A model generated the notes under the pieces. That model saw nothing but the letters and a program-made list of their open reading frames with translations, ran no database searches and had not been told where the DNA came from. The position numbers and the translations under genes are program-made. DNA of 64,000 nucleotides from Xiphias gladius. Lineage: Eukaryota; Chordata; Actinopteri; Istiophoriformes; Xiphiidae. The stretch is from assembly GCF_016859285.1 (NCBI RefSeq), contig NC_053413.1, forward strand, positions 22,188,939-22,252,938, read 5' to 3'. Positions 48,001 to 59,354 of the stretch are shown piece after piece. Numbering within the stretch: position 1 is the stretch's first letter; the number at the start of each line of letters is the position of its first letter.

Positions 48001-50955
48001 AAAACTGTAATAGACATTTTTCACTATTACAGACATGTTATAGACTAAACTAGGACTGCAACTAATGATTATTTTCATTATCGCTTGATCTGCTGGTTAT
48101 TTTTCTCAATTAATCGTTTCATCTATAAAATGTCAGAAAATTGTGAAAAGTGCCTTTTTATAATTTAACAAACCCCAGGGTGACGTCTGCACATGTCTTG
48201 TTTTGTACGACCAAAAGTCCAAAACTTAACGATGTTCAGTTTACTGTCATATTTGACAAAAAAAGCAGCTAATTCTCACACTTGAGAAGCTGGAATCAGC
48301 AAATTATTTTTGCTTGAAAAGTGAATAAAAGGATTATTCAGTTATCAAAAATCGATGAATTGAATAATCGTCGCAGCTGTAGGGCTAAACGATTGATTTT
48401 AATTATAACGATTCACCGAAAATAAAAAAAATCGGCAGATTAATTGATGAAGAATAAAAATAATCAGTAGTTTCAGCCCTAGTTGCCAAAAAGTATGTTT
48501 CCAGCAGTAATTTGAACTTTTGAATTTACACACCTAAGCCCACCCTACAAGTTTAGCCGTCTGTAATGTTGCCAGACAAGACAAAGAAAACAATCAGAAA
48601 ATGTTCATTAAAAGCTATAAGGCAAGTCCTGGTCTGGGCCCGGGGGGGACTGCTGGAAAAAGCTAAAGGGGGGGCCCCCTTAGAGGGGGTTCTGCACTTT
48701 TCTCATCTGTCAAGTGGGAGACACCAGAGGGTAAAAAAGGTGTAGCGCTCCAGTTGAACCGTCGTGACCCGAAAGTTCTCATCTGTGCATTTAGAGAGTA
48801 GTGTAATAGTAATAGCGGCAAAAGCAGATCTGACATTGAGGCCGTGTTTTCCTGGAGCAGGCTTCACTTTAAAGATGCAGGGCAAGGACTGTACTGTGAC
48901 GATATTCTCTCGTATTTGTCCTGGGTGGAAAAGATAAGAGGACAATCATTCATTGTGCTCTTCTTCTTACATCAGCGCTGAAGCCCAAATTTGCTGAGTC
49001 CAAGGAAATCTCTGAAATTGCACACAACTTTGTTATGGTCAACCTGGAGGTAAGGAAATGCTGAGAGTGGAATTTTTCAGAAAACTGTTTATTTCAGTGA
49101 ATCAGAGTTGCATTTTTTAAATGTATTATTTTAAATAAATAAATTTTCTTTATTCTCTGTGTAATCCCCTCTGTGTCCTTTTGTGCCTTTTTTTTTTTTT
49201 TTTTCCTGCTTGCACCTGCACACAATTAGTTTCTATTGTCAGTGTTTTATCATTGTCAGGATATCTGCAGGTCTTAAAAAACACTGAATTCTCCGATTCC
49301 CTGAACTCTGCGAATCGACGCTAACCTACATCGGGTGTTTGAGATCCGTTCACCATCAGCTATCTCTCTTATTTGAACAGGATGAGGAGGAGCCAAAGGA
49401 CGAAGCCTTCAGCCCCGACGGTGGATACATTCCTCGGATTCTTTTCCTGGGTACGGAGGGGGGTTGAGTCACCCCTCACATAAACACTTTTTTAGGATTC
49501 CTGTGGAGAGACTGATTGCACAGTCTGCCCCCCTGAGTAACACACAGGGGCTGATAAAGTTTCAGTGAGCTCGATTTACAAGAACATGCCACTGAAAATG
49601 GCCGACATGTCGCATGTCTTTTGCAGAATTCCACTAGGTACACACAAGCAAACCACTAATGACTAGATTGGTAAATTAACTGCAATGCATATGAGACATC
49701 ACAGAGAAACTAATGGGGGGGGGAACCAACATCCCAAATCCTTCCAGGTGTTTGACAGAAGAATAAACAGCAGGTAGAAAAGCCAAGCGGCGTAAAACAT
49801 CACCTGTATTTGGTGTTAAATACAAGCTGGGAGAAGTAAACAGTGTGTGAAGATTAAAGGAACTAATCACAGGAATGTTATTCCACAATGTAGAATATTA
49901 ATGTGTAAATTGTTCCTTTACATTTTCAAATATCTACATGTTACAGTGTATTTTTATTTTTTCCTTGTTTTAACACTAATCCAAAATATTTTCCCTTTTG
50001 GATACTAAAGTTGATCGACTGAGTAAAGCTAGAGCTGCCACGACAAATCATTTGAATTCATAGCATTTCTCGATTAAAAGAAGACCTGGATGATTGACAA
50101 TATTCACAGTGTTTTGTCAGGTAGTCAGTTGACAGGAAATTAACTGGCAACTATTGCAACAATCAATTAAGTAATTTTCTAAGCAAAAATGCCCCAAAAA
50201 AACACTGGTTCTAGTCTCATAGATGTGAATATTTGCAGCTTTTCTCCGTTTCATATAATTAGAAATTGACTGTCTTTTGGTTTTGGTTCGTTGGAGTGAC
50301 GAAACAAGACAAACACGTCACCTTGAATGCTTGGAAACTGCTTCGGGCATTTATTTTACCATTTTACAGACAAAACTATAATTAAATGAATAAAAAAAAA
50401 ATACTTGTACAATAATACTTCAGCATTTTGGACTGATGGTCTGACAACACAGTACATATGAATAAGGCTCATTGAGTTTTGGGGGAATTATGATGCCTTT
50501 TTTTTTTTTTTTCCTTCATAAATGAAAACAATGGTTAGTTGCAGCCCTATGTTGTCTAGATTTTAATTTTGTCTAAACAAACCTTTGTATTCGATTCTTC
50601 TTATTCCCCTCACAGATCCTAGCGGCAAAGTCCATCCTGAAATCACTAACAAGAATGGGAACCCAAACTACAAGTACTTCTACAGCAACGCAGAACAAGG
50701 TAACAATAATCTTGTGGGATTATAGCTGCTGGCTTTTCCGAAATGATGGCTGGGATTAAAGAAAACTCACATTTGAGGTCAGTGGATTCTGTATGTAAAC
50801 CCCCTTTAAAAGTAGATGATAATCATGGTGTGTGTGTGTGTGTGTGTGTGTCCCTCCCTCCCTCCCTCCCTCCAGTCGTGTCCGGTATGAAGGAGGCGCA
50901 GGAGAAGCTGACGGGCGACGCCTTCAAGCACGGTCACACTGGAGATGAGCTGTGA
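45086..50955 (+). CDS. txndc12: Thioredoxin domain-containing protein 12 (ERp18/ERp19-type ER oxidoreductase); 7 exons
   Basis: Small ER-resident thiol-disulfide oxidoreductase of the thioredoxin/AGR family. Exons: 45086-45185, 47074-47134, 47420-47472, 48976-49049, 49381-49450, 50616-50699, 50876-50955. All have GT/AG borders and consistent phases; 522 nt encode 173 residues, against 172 in human. Residues 1 to about 30 form a hydrophobic signal peptide ([20 protein letters not shown]). The mature part starts near [14 protein letters not shown]. The active site is W66-C67-G-A-C70 after VIIHKS, the same CGAC as mammalian ERp18. Later come [20 protein letters not shown], the cis-Pro loop [11 protein letters not shown], and [20 protein letters not shown]. 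The C-terminus is GDEL, a KDEL-type ER retrieval signal (human has EDEL). The ATG at 45086 has A at -3 and is the only start that gives the signal peptide. Confidence 0.97.
47860..48485. repeat. GCTGCAACTAA-family cluster with the most complete copy (48051-48386)
   Basis: In txndc12 intron 3. 48051-48386 runs from TAGGACTGCAACTAATGATT to AATCGTCGCAGCTGTAGGGCT, so it has inverted ends and an interior including TAAAATGTCAGAAAATTGTG, TTTTGTACGACCAAAAGTCC and TTCAGTTTACTGTCATATTT. It is flanked on the left by a right-half fragment (about 47860-48048, CATTGGTCGGACAAAACTAG) and on the right by another end (48386-48482, ending TAGTTTCAGCCCTA). The family looks like a non-coding DNA-transposon derivative, but I cannot assign its class. 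Confidence 0.65.
50125..50550. repeat. GCTGCAACTAA-family repeats in txndc12 intron 5
   Basis: Recognisable pieces include ACTGGCAACTATTGCAAC, CACTGGTTCTAGTCTCATAG, CACGTCACCTTGAATGCTTG and the right end TTAGTTGCAGCCCTA at about 50534-50548. A T run interrupts it at 50499-50512, and at least two overlapping remnants seem present. Confidence 0.5.
50828..50874 (+). repeat. txndc12: (GT)n(CCCT)n compound repeat forming a 3' splice site
   Basis: GT repeats (50828-50850) run into CCCT repeats (50852-50873), and the last TCCAG is the acceptor of the final txndc12 exon. The polypyrimidine tract is therefore a microsatellite. Confidence 0.9.
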
Positions 50956-51891
50956 GGGGGGGCAGAGATGGGCATCAGACTGTAAGGGCTACATTTCCTC
51001 TACCTGAGCTACAAAGCGCCCTGTAATACACCCCCAAACAACCCCTTCCACTATTTATACTCATACTTTAGACAGTGGGGTCCATCTCACTGACAAAGTA
51101 AGCCAACCATGAAAAGGCATCGGTGCTTGAGTATTTCTTTTTGTCTCGTATGTCTTTTGTTTTTTTTTCCAACATAACCACTAATTTTCCTGTCATCGTC
51201 TTTGTTTTAAACCATGTATATTTGTAATCTACTGTTGTTAATGAAATGCCATATACTGTACGTTCTGTCTGTAAAAGATAAAAACACCTCAAGCTAGCCA
51301 AGTTAACTGCAGTGTTTCATCTGTTGTTGGATGGAAAAACTTCACATTGTCAATACGCCAAGCATTTTACCACCCAAGTAAAATGCTTTGTCACTTGACA
51401 GTCTCCTTTTTTGGTTCCGATAGGTTTCCCAAACGCATTGTAGAATATGAAATCCCTTAAGTTGAACCAGTAGTGTTTGAATGTTTTTAACCCAACAGCA
51501 ATGATACTGTACTTCAGATTAGTCAAGATAAATATTTTAACACCTACAGTGATGTGCTTCCAAAGATCCTCTTCAGTATGTTAAATATATCCGTGACAAT
51601 ATTCATCCTGCACTGTTAGATTAGCTCTGTACTTCTGATTTCTGTTATCCAGTCTTTAAAATAATTTTCAATGAATCCTGCCAATGTATCTGTACTTATT
51701 TAGCTATATCTGCATACCTGTTGTTGTTTTTTTTTCCTGTTCCAAGTTTGTTTCGGTGCTTGTGAAGTGACACCACTGGGGTTTTTTTTTTTTTTTTTTG
51801 TAAACCAGTCTTGTTAACTCTTTGAATGAGGGATGGAAACGTTGGTTAAGTGTCTCGATGTATTTTATACATGTACACAGCCAAGTGTGCA

Positions 51892-51897
51892 AATAAA
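51892..51897 (+). promoter_or_regulatory. txndc12: txndc12 polyadenylation signal
   Basis: AATAAA about 940 bases past the txndc12 stop, followed by a GTTTGTTGTATTG U/G-rich downstream element. The 3' UTR would be 50956 to about 51915. It has T runs at 51154-51168 and 51782-51799. Confidence 0.75.
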
Positions 51898-51988
51898 GTT
51901 TGTTGTATTGAGTAATTTGTGTTTATTGTTATGTAAGTGTGAGCCAGATGGATTCATGACACAGCAGTAATTTAACAGTATATCAAAT

Positions 51989-51994
51989 TTTATT
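51989..51994 (-). promoter_or_regulatory. Candidate gipc2 polyadenylation signal
   Basis: Minus-strand AATAAA about 1.3 kb past the gipc2 stop; another lies at 51922-51927. Either would put the gipc2 and txndc12 3' ends within about 100 bases of each other. Confidence 0.4.
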
Positions 51995-53260
51995 GTCTAT
52001 CCAACAATAGTGATCCCTTATGGTTTGTCAAACAATATGCAACTGCTGTGAACAGTTAACATCAGTAGATGACACTAATCAAGTCACTATTTAAATTCAG
52101 TTTGACAGTGATTTAAATAATGAAGTTACATTAATGCGAGTGCATTTGTTTAAGACATTGGACTGCAATTGATCCCATTCCTGACAGCCTTCAAAATGGC
52201 TTTCATGTGGAGCCATGTTTCAGTTTACAAAATGTCTTACAGCATATGATTTTTCATGATAAAATAAATTACAGGGGAGAAAAAAAAGAAAAAAAAATAT
52301 ATATATATATAAGCATGTTTCTCTAAATATGCCTCATTTCATGACATGTTAACAGTGCTAACAGACTTTAACAACATGAGAAACATGAGGAATGTTGGTG
52401 GAATGTGTGTCGTCAAACTTGGACCAAGGCCTTTAAAAGATAAAACCCCTCTTTTCTCTCAATTGCTAAGTCTCTGACAGATGGACGCAAGGCCTAAGAT
52501 GAGATGTTTAGGGGCAGAGAGAAAAGTTTGAAGAAAATCACAAAGTAAATGAATATTAGCGACGTGAGCGTGGTCAAAGCTCTTACATCTTTTTACCATG
52601 AGGTCATTGAAAAGATTTTAAAAGATGGGAGGCAAATAAAAAGGCTGCTTGAGAGAAAAACAAAGCTACGATCACTATAATTACACAATGCTGCTGCTGT
52701 AAAATCAGCATTTTGACATATAAAAAAAGCCTATAAAAAGCTGTGTGATACATCTGTATATTCAAAATTACACAGCTAGAAAGAGTGATTAAAACTGAGT
52801 GATTGTTTTTAAAATTTAAGGTTGTGCACGTACCATTTATAACCAGTGTAATAGACCACTGTTGACTAGGTTAGCTGTTCTGACAGACGAATGGCATCAC
52901 GAGCTTTTAAGACGCATTTAGACCTATCCTGCCTCCAAGGTGGTGTACAAAAGGTTTATACAGCAGCTGGAGTTAATCACCAACTCCCCAGCGAGCAGGA
53001 GGCAGGTCCAGTGTTGGAAGCTGCATTCCACATTTCACGGATGTCTTTTACAAGATTACACCGAAAACCCTGACGCGAAATTCCTTATGTAGACCCACTT
53101 CACTGAAGTCGACACGTTAAGACTCCCCATCTAAGTGCAAAGCTACATCTAACAACAAAGGGTTGGAAGGAACTCTTCATCCACCCCTTGTTTGTGCTGG
53201 TTGACGTTTGTCCAGTTGGCTTCTGAGGATAGTAAGAGGTGAGTCGGGAAAGGAGGGAAG

Positions 53261-53282
53261 GTGTGTGTGTGTGTGTGTGTGT
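53261..53282. repeat. (GT)11 microsatellite in the gipc2 3' UTR
   Basis: It begins about 20 bases after the gipc2 stop codon and reads (AC)n on the transcript. Confidence 0.9.
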
Positions 53283-53301
53283 TTGGGAGGCAGGGGTAAA
53301 C

Positions 53302-56300
53302 TTAAAATCTTTCATGCTTGGCGTCTCCAATCGCCCCCCAGACATCGAAGACAAACTCGTCCGGAAAAGCGAAGTCTCCGAGGGTCTCATCCAACGCCAT
53401 GGCGAATTCATCCGGGTTATTCTTGTCGCGGCCAACCTCAACCATCGTAGCAGCTGGGGAGGGAAGAGCAGATACATCGCTAAGGGAATAACCGAGGAGC
53501 TGAAGAGTTACGATACAACATAAGTTCAACTTCCTGTATTTGAATACCAAGAAGACTGAATTGTTGCTTGTTGGTCAAATCAGACGTAGGGCAGTTTTCT
53601 TGATGGCTGCACATTTTCTCGGTGCTACATAGTCAAAATGTTTGGGAATAGCTCCTTGATCCCTCTGTTACTTTTGGGCCACACATCAAGCATGTCAGAA
53701 AAACTACCTTCTTTTATTTACGTGACATAGTCAAGACATGCCCCATTTTATGCCATTCAAATGTCCTCTGATTTATTACATCTGGAATTATTTTTACAAT
53801 TTTGATCGCATAACACCTGTCCTTATGTCTTTGCACTGGCTGAGAATACAACTGAGACTTACAAGACTTTAAATGGACTGGCTCCCTCCTACATCTCCAG
53901 TCCTATTACTCTGTATACTCCATCAAGTCCTTTACATCGTCTTGATTCTGGTTATTTAACGGTTCCTACATTTAATGAAAAAAATCTTTAGTGGTAGGAG
54001 GTAGTGCCTTTTTTCATTGAGCTGCCCTTCATTGGAATAAACTTTGTATGCAAATTCAGGAAGCAGATTAACCGAGGTTAAGGATTTCCATAAATAACTC
54101 TAAAAACTCTGTATGTTACCCTTATTTGGTCCCATAGCATTCCCTGTGCAAAAACCTTAGCAGAGAAAGTCAAAGCATTGTTTTTTTAATCTCTTATCCA
54201 GCAGTAGGTTCTTTCTTTAGGGTTATATTCATGATGTTCAGTGTCTCCCCTGAATGATAAAATGTTTGCTCGGGTCGAAACCAAAGTTCTAATTCTCCGT
54301 TTCTGCAGGCCCGCGATGGCCACCGCTCCGGCCGGCAGATCAGAGCGGAGGGACACAGTAAAAGGAATTCTTGTTATTTCCACTTGGGTTTGTGTAACAT
54401 GCATGCAGAGTGAGGTCACAGATAGGTCTGGAAAAACCTGTACATTAATCCAACTAATCATCTACTCTAAATTGATATTAATGAAAACATATCAAGACTG
54501 ATTAGCGTGCAAGACTTCAGCTACTTTCTTAAAGACTTCTGATACAAAAATTCCTTTGGACCCAATCACTTAGCATGCGTGTATTTTACACTCAACCGCC
54601 AGTTTATTAGGTAAACCTAACTAAAACTAATGCAGTCCAATGCAACAGTCCTGCAATAAACTGTATGGTCATTTGGATGCTGCTTGTGTTGCGACTGAAT
54701 TGGATCGTGTTACTCTGACATGTGTGTCTATTATTTTGTCCTCCCCATTTATATCAGTGAGGGGAGGCTAAATAACAGAAACACCTCCCTGTGTGACGCA
54801 ATACAGTTCAACAGCACCAGAAACTGCAGCCTACAAAATGATAATAAAGTTGAATTAACATCTCTGTAAAACAGTTTCAACATAAACTGAACATTATAAT
54901 CTTCATGAAGGGAGCACTTATTGCAGGACTGTTGTATTCGACTGCATTGGATTTAGCTACGTGTACCTAACAATCTGTAAACTGAGTGTAGAAAACAATT
55001 AACCGTAGGTAAATATTTTGGAGTTTATGTTATTACTACGCTTAAAGTATGACAAAATGCAGAGACAAATCATCTTCCGTTCTCTCAGCGTTCTCAATGT
55101 TGGGTTATCATCAGCTATTCCACAGGAAGAGTGAATAACATACTGTATATATCAGCATTGCTACTGTTAATATCACTCACCAAGTTCGGTGTCTCTGATG
55201 CCCATGTAGCTCTCCAGGAGGTCATCCACTTTCTTGACTGCCTTCTCCTCAAACTCTGTTGGCTAGAAAACACAAACCACTCAGTGTCGGCCATTCAGTT
55301 CCCCACTTTTATTGTATTTTGTTGGCTAATTGCTGGGCCGTTATTGCAAAATACTTCCCAGGATGTTGCAAACTTTGATCAAAACGTGATTACGTGATCA
55401 GTCTGGCAGTTTATTATGCGGATTTCAATGGTAAGGCGGACAAATAGTACATGTGTAATGAGTATGTATGTCCCCAATACAAAGGTCAGAGTACAAGGAT
55501 ATGGACCCTGAATTGCCATGAATTTAAGTAAACTGTCTTCCACTGACGCCTGAGTTGTCACACCCAGGTCATAGCAGGATTATCTAGAGAGACTTACCTC
55601 GTCCTCCACAGTAGCTGGGCCCTTGGAGCGAAGTCTCAGGGTCCCCCTCCCTGTGCTGATCTTGATGTCGCTGGCAGGTTTGGCCCCCTTTGACCTGGGC
55701 TCAAGCATTTCTGTCAATCAGAAGAGAAACAATATAAGAGAAGGTGGAGTTTTTTGCTGACTGTCCCGTTGCTGAACCCTGCAGATCCCCCGCCTCTTCG
55801 CTGCAATTCATGTTCAGAAATGTTTAGAGTTCCATTACATAACATTGTATTACTGACGGCAACAGTTTTGATGATCAGTTAATCATTCAGCCTCTCAAGA
55901 AATGAAGGTTTTCTTTGGGTTTTGGACTGTTTTGGCTGGACAAATGAAGCTGTCACCTTGGATTCGGAGAAACTGTGGTGCCCAGTTTTATTTCTGCCTT
56001 CTGACAAGATGGAGACTAAACCCTTAATTGAGATAATAATCATCAGAAAAATCGATAATGAAAATAATCGTTAGGTGCAGCTCTAATCAAAACTCAGAAA
56101 TCTCATGTACCCTTGAGTTCTTGGGTCAGTAATGTTATGTGTTGATGCTGGTGCCTCTGAATCAGTGTAAGTATCGCCTACACTTTTTCTGTAACTTGTT
56201 TCTTACTCACCAAAGGCCTTCATCGGCTCGACCAGCTTGAGGGTGAAGGATTTGTCTCTGGGTAGATCTTTAAGCATGCGGGCGACCTCATAATGCCGCG

Positions 56301-56562
56301 TCCCGACGATGTTACGTCCATTGATGCACTCTATGTGGTCGCCCACGCAGATCACCTTCACCCCGTCCACCACACTGCCCTCTTTGATACGCTGCCATGA
56401 AGAGAGAGGAGGGGAGGACAGAGAGAGAAGACGTCAGTGACAAATATAATTAAAAGACAGGAAAGGTTTAAGCGCCACATGAAAAGAGGTTTGTTTGAGG
56501 GTTTTTCCAAGCAACGCAGGACAAACAAAGATCAAAAAAAGAGAGAGGTCAAACATACCGAA

Positions 56563-56598
<36 letters not shown>

Positions 56599-59354
56599 TA
56601 GGTCAATATAATATTTTTTCTTGTTTGTGAGCCCAGTGATGTGAAACCACTTGACTCAGCAGGACACAAAATAATATATTATTAAAAAAGCTTCCACGGA
56701 AGGCTAAATAACACTGTTTATTTCTGTATGGTACCTCAAAAGCTTGAAAAAAGGAAACAGACATTTGTGATGCAAATATATCTGCTCCACCAGCTTAGGA
56801 GTAACTAAAGTTTGTTTTTGTTTTTTTTTTCTTCAATATAAACGATGGGGAGTCGCTTCATTTCAACACGAGACCTGGCACAGACCCGGTAAACGCTTCC
56901 TGTGCCCACCTGCATTCTGCTCTGTAAACCTCTCCGGTCAGCAATTTACTGCCAGAGAAGGTGTAAAACAGTCCAGATGTGACAGAAAAGCTGCATTAGG
57001 CTGGACGTTTCACGTTCTTGAGGGTCTACGAGTTTTTCAAAGTTTAATTTAGGATGCGGGGAAAAGCTATGGTAGTTTAATTTTCCGGACATGAAAGGTT
57101 ACATTTGAAAGAATCGGTAAACTGAACGTTGGCCAGTTTCGCCGACTTCTTCGACATTATCTTCAAAGATGCTGCTTCTCTTACATAGCCGACATGACAC
57201 AACAGCACCACAGCACTGACCCAGGGCTTTATTGTGTCGTAAACACCGTCAGGTTATCAGGATGCAGTGCAGCTTCAGAATCACATGATGGCACATGTGA
57301 GCAGCTTGCTCTGCTGCAGCCACATCACTGCGACCAAATAAGCAGCTCAGACTGGCCTGCAGCAGAGACAACATACAAGTTGAATTATGATTTCCACTAT
57401 GAAAGCAACTTTGTAAAATTCAATATGGCAGTCATACAAGCAAGTAGATGAGGTGCAAAATGTCTATTTACCAACTGCTGTTTTGTACACACATGATAAG
57501 GTGATAAAGAGCATGTTGAATCAAAAAATATTTGTGACTGACTGATTTTAATATTTACCTTGAATTATTAAACAGGTATTTTAACTGTACTTTTTACTTG
57601 TGTGCTGTAGTGTACTCTATACTTACGAGTTTTTTGTTTTTTTTAATCCCAGTGGTACCTTGTTAACACATTTGTTTTTATATGTTATGTTTTGTAATGT
57701 ACTTTTCTACTCTGGTGGACAATGAAGTTGTATTCCATTCTATTCTATTCTGGTAGTAGAAGTTTAATTAATGACAATTTTGATGATAAGTAAATCCTTT
57801 ATGTCATTTTTAATGGAAAAACATCAAGCCTTTATTGGTTTTATTAGTGAGTGTTCTAAGTTTTCCTGTTCTTGTGTGTTATACATCAGAAACCTTGGTT
57901 TATTTGACTGCTAGACAAAACATCACCTTAGACTTCGGTAACTTATGGTGGGCAATGGTCGTTATTTTAGAATTCTTTTTTGATTAAATGATTGATTGAT
58001 TAGAAAAATAATAAACACATTCTTTCACGCTGAAGAAAATCAAAAATCATAGTTAGTTGCGTCGTTGTATGGATATACACTAATTTAACACCTGTACACC
58101 TGCTTATTCATGCAATTATCCAGTCAGCCAATCATGTTGCAGCTGTGCAGTGCATAAAATCACGCCGATACAGGTCATGAGTTTCAGTCAATTTTCCGAA
58201 TCAAACATCAGAATGGGGGGAAAATGTGATCTCAGTGACTCTGACCATGGCATGATTGTTGGTTTCAGTTGGGGGGGGTTTCAGTGTTTCTGAAACTGCT
58301 GATCTCCTGGGATATTCACACACAGCAGTCTCTAGAGATTTTACTCCGAGTTCTGCCAAAAACAAAAAACATCCAGTGAGCAGCAGTTCTGCAGATCGAA
58401 ACGCCTTGTGGATGAGAGACATCAGAGGGGAGTGGCCAGACTGCTTGGAGCTGACAGAAAGGCTACGGTAACTCAGATGACCACTCTTTATAACTGTGGT
58501 GAGCAGAAAAGCATCTCAGACACGTCCAACCTTGAGGCAGATGGACTACAGAAGCAGGAGACCACGACAGGGTTCCACTCCTGTCAGCCGTTAACAGAAA
58601 TTTGAGGCGAGAGTGGGAACAGGCTCACCATAACTGGACAGACGGAGAGTGGAAAAATGTAGCCTGGACTGATGAATCTGGATTTCTGCTGAGGCAGCAG
58701 ATGATAGGGTCAGAATTTGGCACCACTTTGGACCAGTATCTCAAAGGAATGTTTCCAACATTTTGTTCAATCCAGACCACAAAGAACTGAGTCTCTTTTG
58801 AGAGCAAAGTGAGGCCCAGCCGAGTATTAGTATGATGTGCTTAATAAAGTGCTAAGTGAGTGCAAGTCCATGGTACCTACTTTTCTTGACCTGATTCTTC
58901 CCATACAACTTTGGCTGACAAGAGCAAAACTTTACTGACCTGTCTTTGAGGATAGTTTAAACCAATAAACACAGCTTGTTCTTTATATTAATCCTAAACC
59001 TATAATTCAACTTAATTTCTGATATGACAAGTAAACACGATAAATGTTGAGACAGTTAAATATTGGTACACATCATGGTTGGTTTATCAAATAAGCAAAA
59101 TGAAACAAGCAGAACAGAAGTTTCCTTTCTTTGATTTATTAGTGGCGAGATGTTTCTTCTATCCTCACCTTTATGAAAGCGTAGCCCGCGCCATTGTCGG
59201 TGATGGTGAGACCGAGAGCATCTTCAGATTTATAGACTTCTACCTCCTTCTTGATCCCTTTAATGTGGGCGAAGATAAAATCCTCCAGGCCGATCTGGCC
59301 TCCCAGCAGCTTGTCCATGTCAATCTTGTGGGTGTTCAGGGTGCAGAACAGGAT
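53302..59354 (-). CDS. gipc2: GIPC PDZ domain-containing family protein (probably GIPC2), last five exons
   Basis: Cytoplasmic adaptor: the PDZ domain binds C-terminal tails of membrane cargo and the GH2 domain binds myosin VI (family knowledge). Exons present (5' to 3'): 59169-59354, 56211-56391, 55598-55710, 55181-55262, 53302-53453. Junctions are GT/AG with agreeing phases; 714 nt give 237 residues plus TAA. Seen: end of GH1 ([20 protein letters not shown]), PDZ ([20 protein letters not shown] ... [18 protein letters not shown]), a linker with [17 protein letters not shown], and GH2 ([18 protein letters not shown] ... [20 protein letters not shown]). The CVGDHIE-INGxNIVG segment and [18 protein letters not shown] favour GIPC2 over GIPC1/3. 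The full protein should be about 310 residues, so the first exon (roughly 75 codons) is missing; the 59354 border is a proper acceptor. Paralogue choice is the weakest point. Confidence 0.85.
53545..54100 (+). mobile_element. LINE reverse-transcriptase C-terminal remnant
   Basis: Plus-strand translation in broken frames gives [38 protein letters not shown] and [14 protein letters not shown]. This order (a KTE-LLIG block, then LHWLPV, then TYKALNGLAPxYL) is typical of L2/CR1-type LINE ORFs after the polymerase core. It has several frameshifts and stops and lies in the last gipc2 intron, opposite to the gene. Confidence 0.65.
54587..54990. mobile_element. Fold-back miniature transposon with Tc1-like ends
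   Basis: The 404-bp unit begins TACACTCAACCGCCAGTTTA and ends ATCTGTAAACTGAGTGTA. The inner parts of the ends, TTATTAGGTAAACCTAACTA / TAGCTACGTGTACCTAA, are also inverted. It contains the same core as the truncated copy at 9078-9450 (GGCTAAATAACAGAAACACC, CGCAATACAGTTCAACAGCACC), here in the same orientation. No coding capacity. It lies in the last gipc2 intron. Confidence 0.7.
55860..56085. repeat. GCTGCAACTAA-family repeat fragment
   Basis: Blocks TTTGGGTTTTGGACTGTT, GAAGCTGTCACCTTGGATTC and the right end TCGTTAGGTGCAGCTCTA lie between gipc2 exons 55598-55710 and 56211-56391. Confidence 0.55.
56566..56596. repeat. (GT)n microsatellite
   Basis: About 15 GT units in the gipc2 intron between the two PDZ-encoding exons. 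Confidence 0.95.
57768..58065. repeat. GCTGCAACTAA-family repeat, worn copy
   Basis: Pieces ATTAATGACAATTTTGATGA, AAACATCACCTTAGACTTCG and the right end AGTTAGTTGCGTCGTTGTA suggest a copy directly left of the Tc1 element. Confidence 0.45.
58078..58862 (+). mobile_element. Internally deleted Tc1/mariner element with transposase fragments
   Basis: It starts CACTAATTTAACACCTGTACACC and ends TTAATAAAGTGCTAAGTGAGTG, both resembling ends of a common fish Tc1-like element. Frames at 58256-58790 give the N-terminal helix-turn-helix ([19 protein letters not shown]), [35 protein letters not shown], and [19 protein letters not shown] with the first catalytic Asp. After GGTCAGAATTTGGCAC (about 58722) it jumps to sequence matching the family's extreme 3' end, so the rest of the catalytic domain is deleted. 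Frameshifts near 58440 and 58600 also disable it. It sits in a gipc2 intron. Confidence 0.85.

Noticed and set aside
58201..58790. Series of frames that might be a host gene
   Set aside because: They join into a Tc1-like transposase N-terminal half with frameshifts and an internal deletion.
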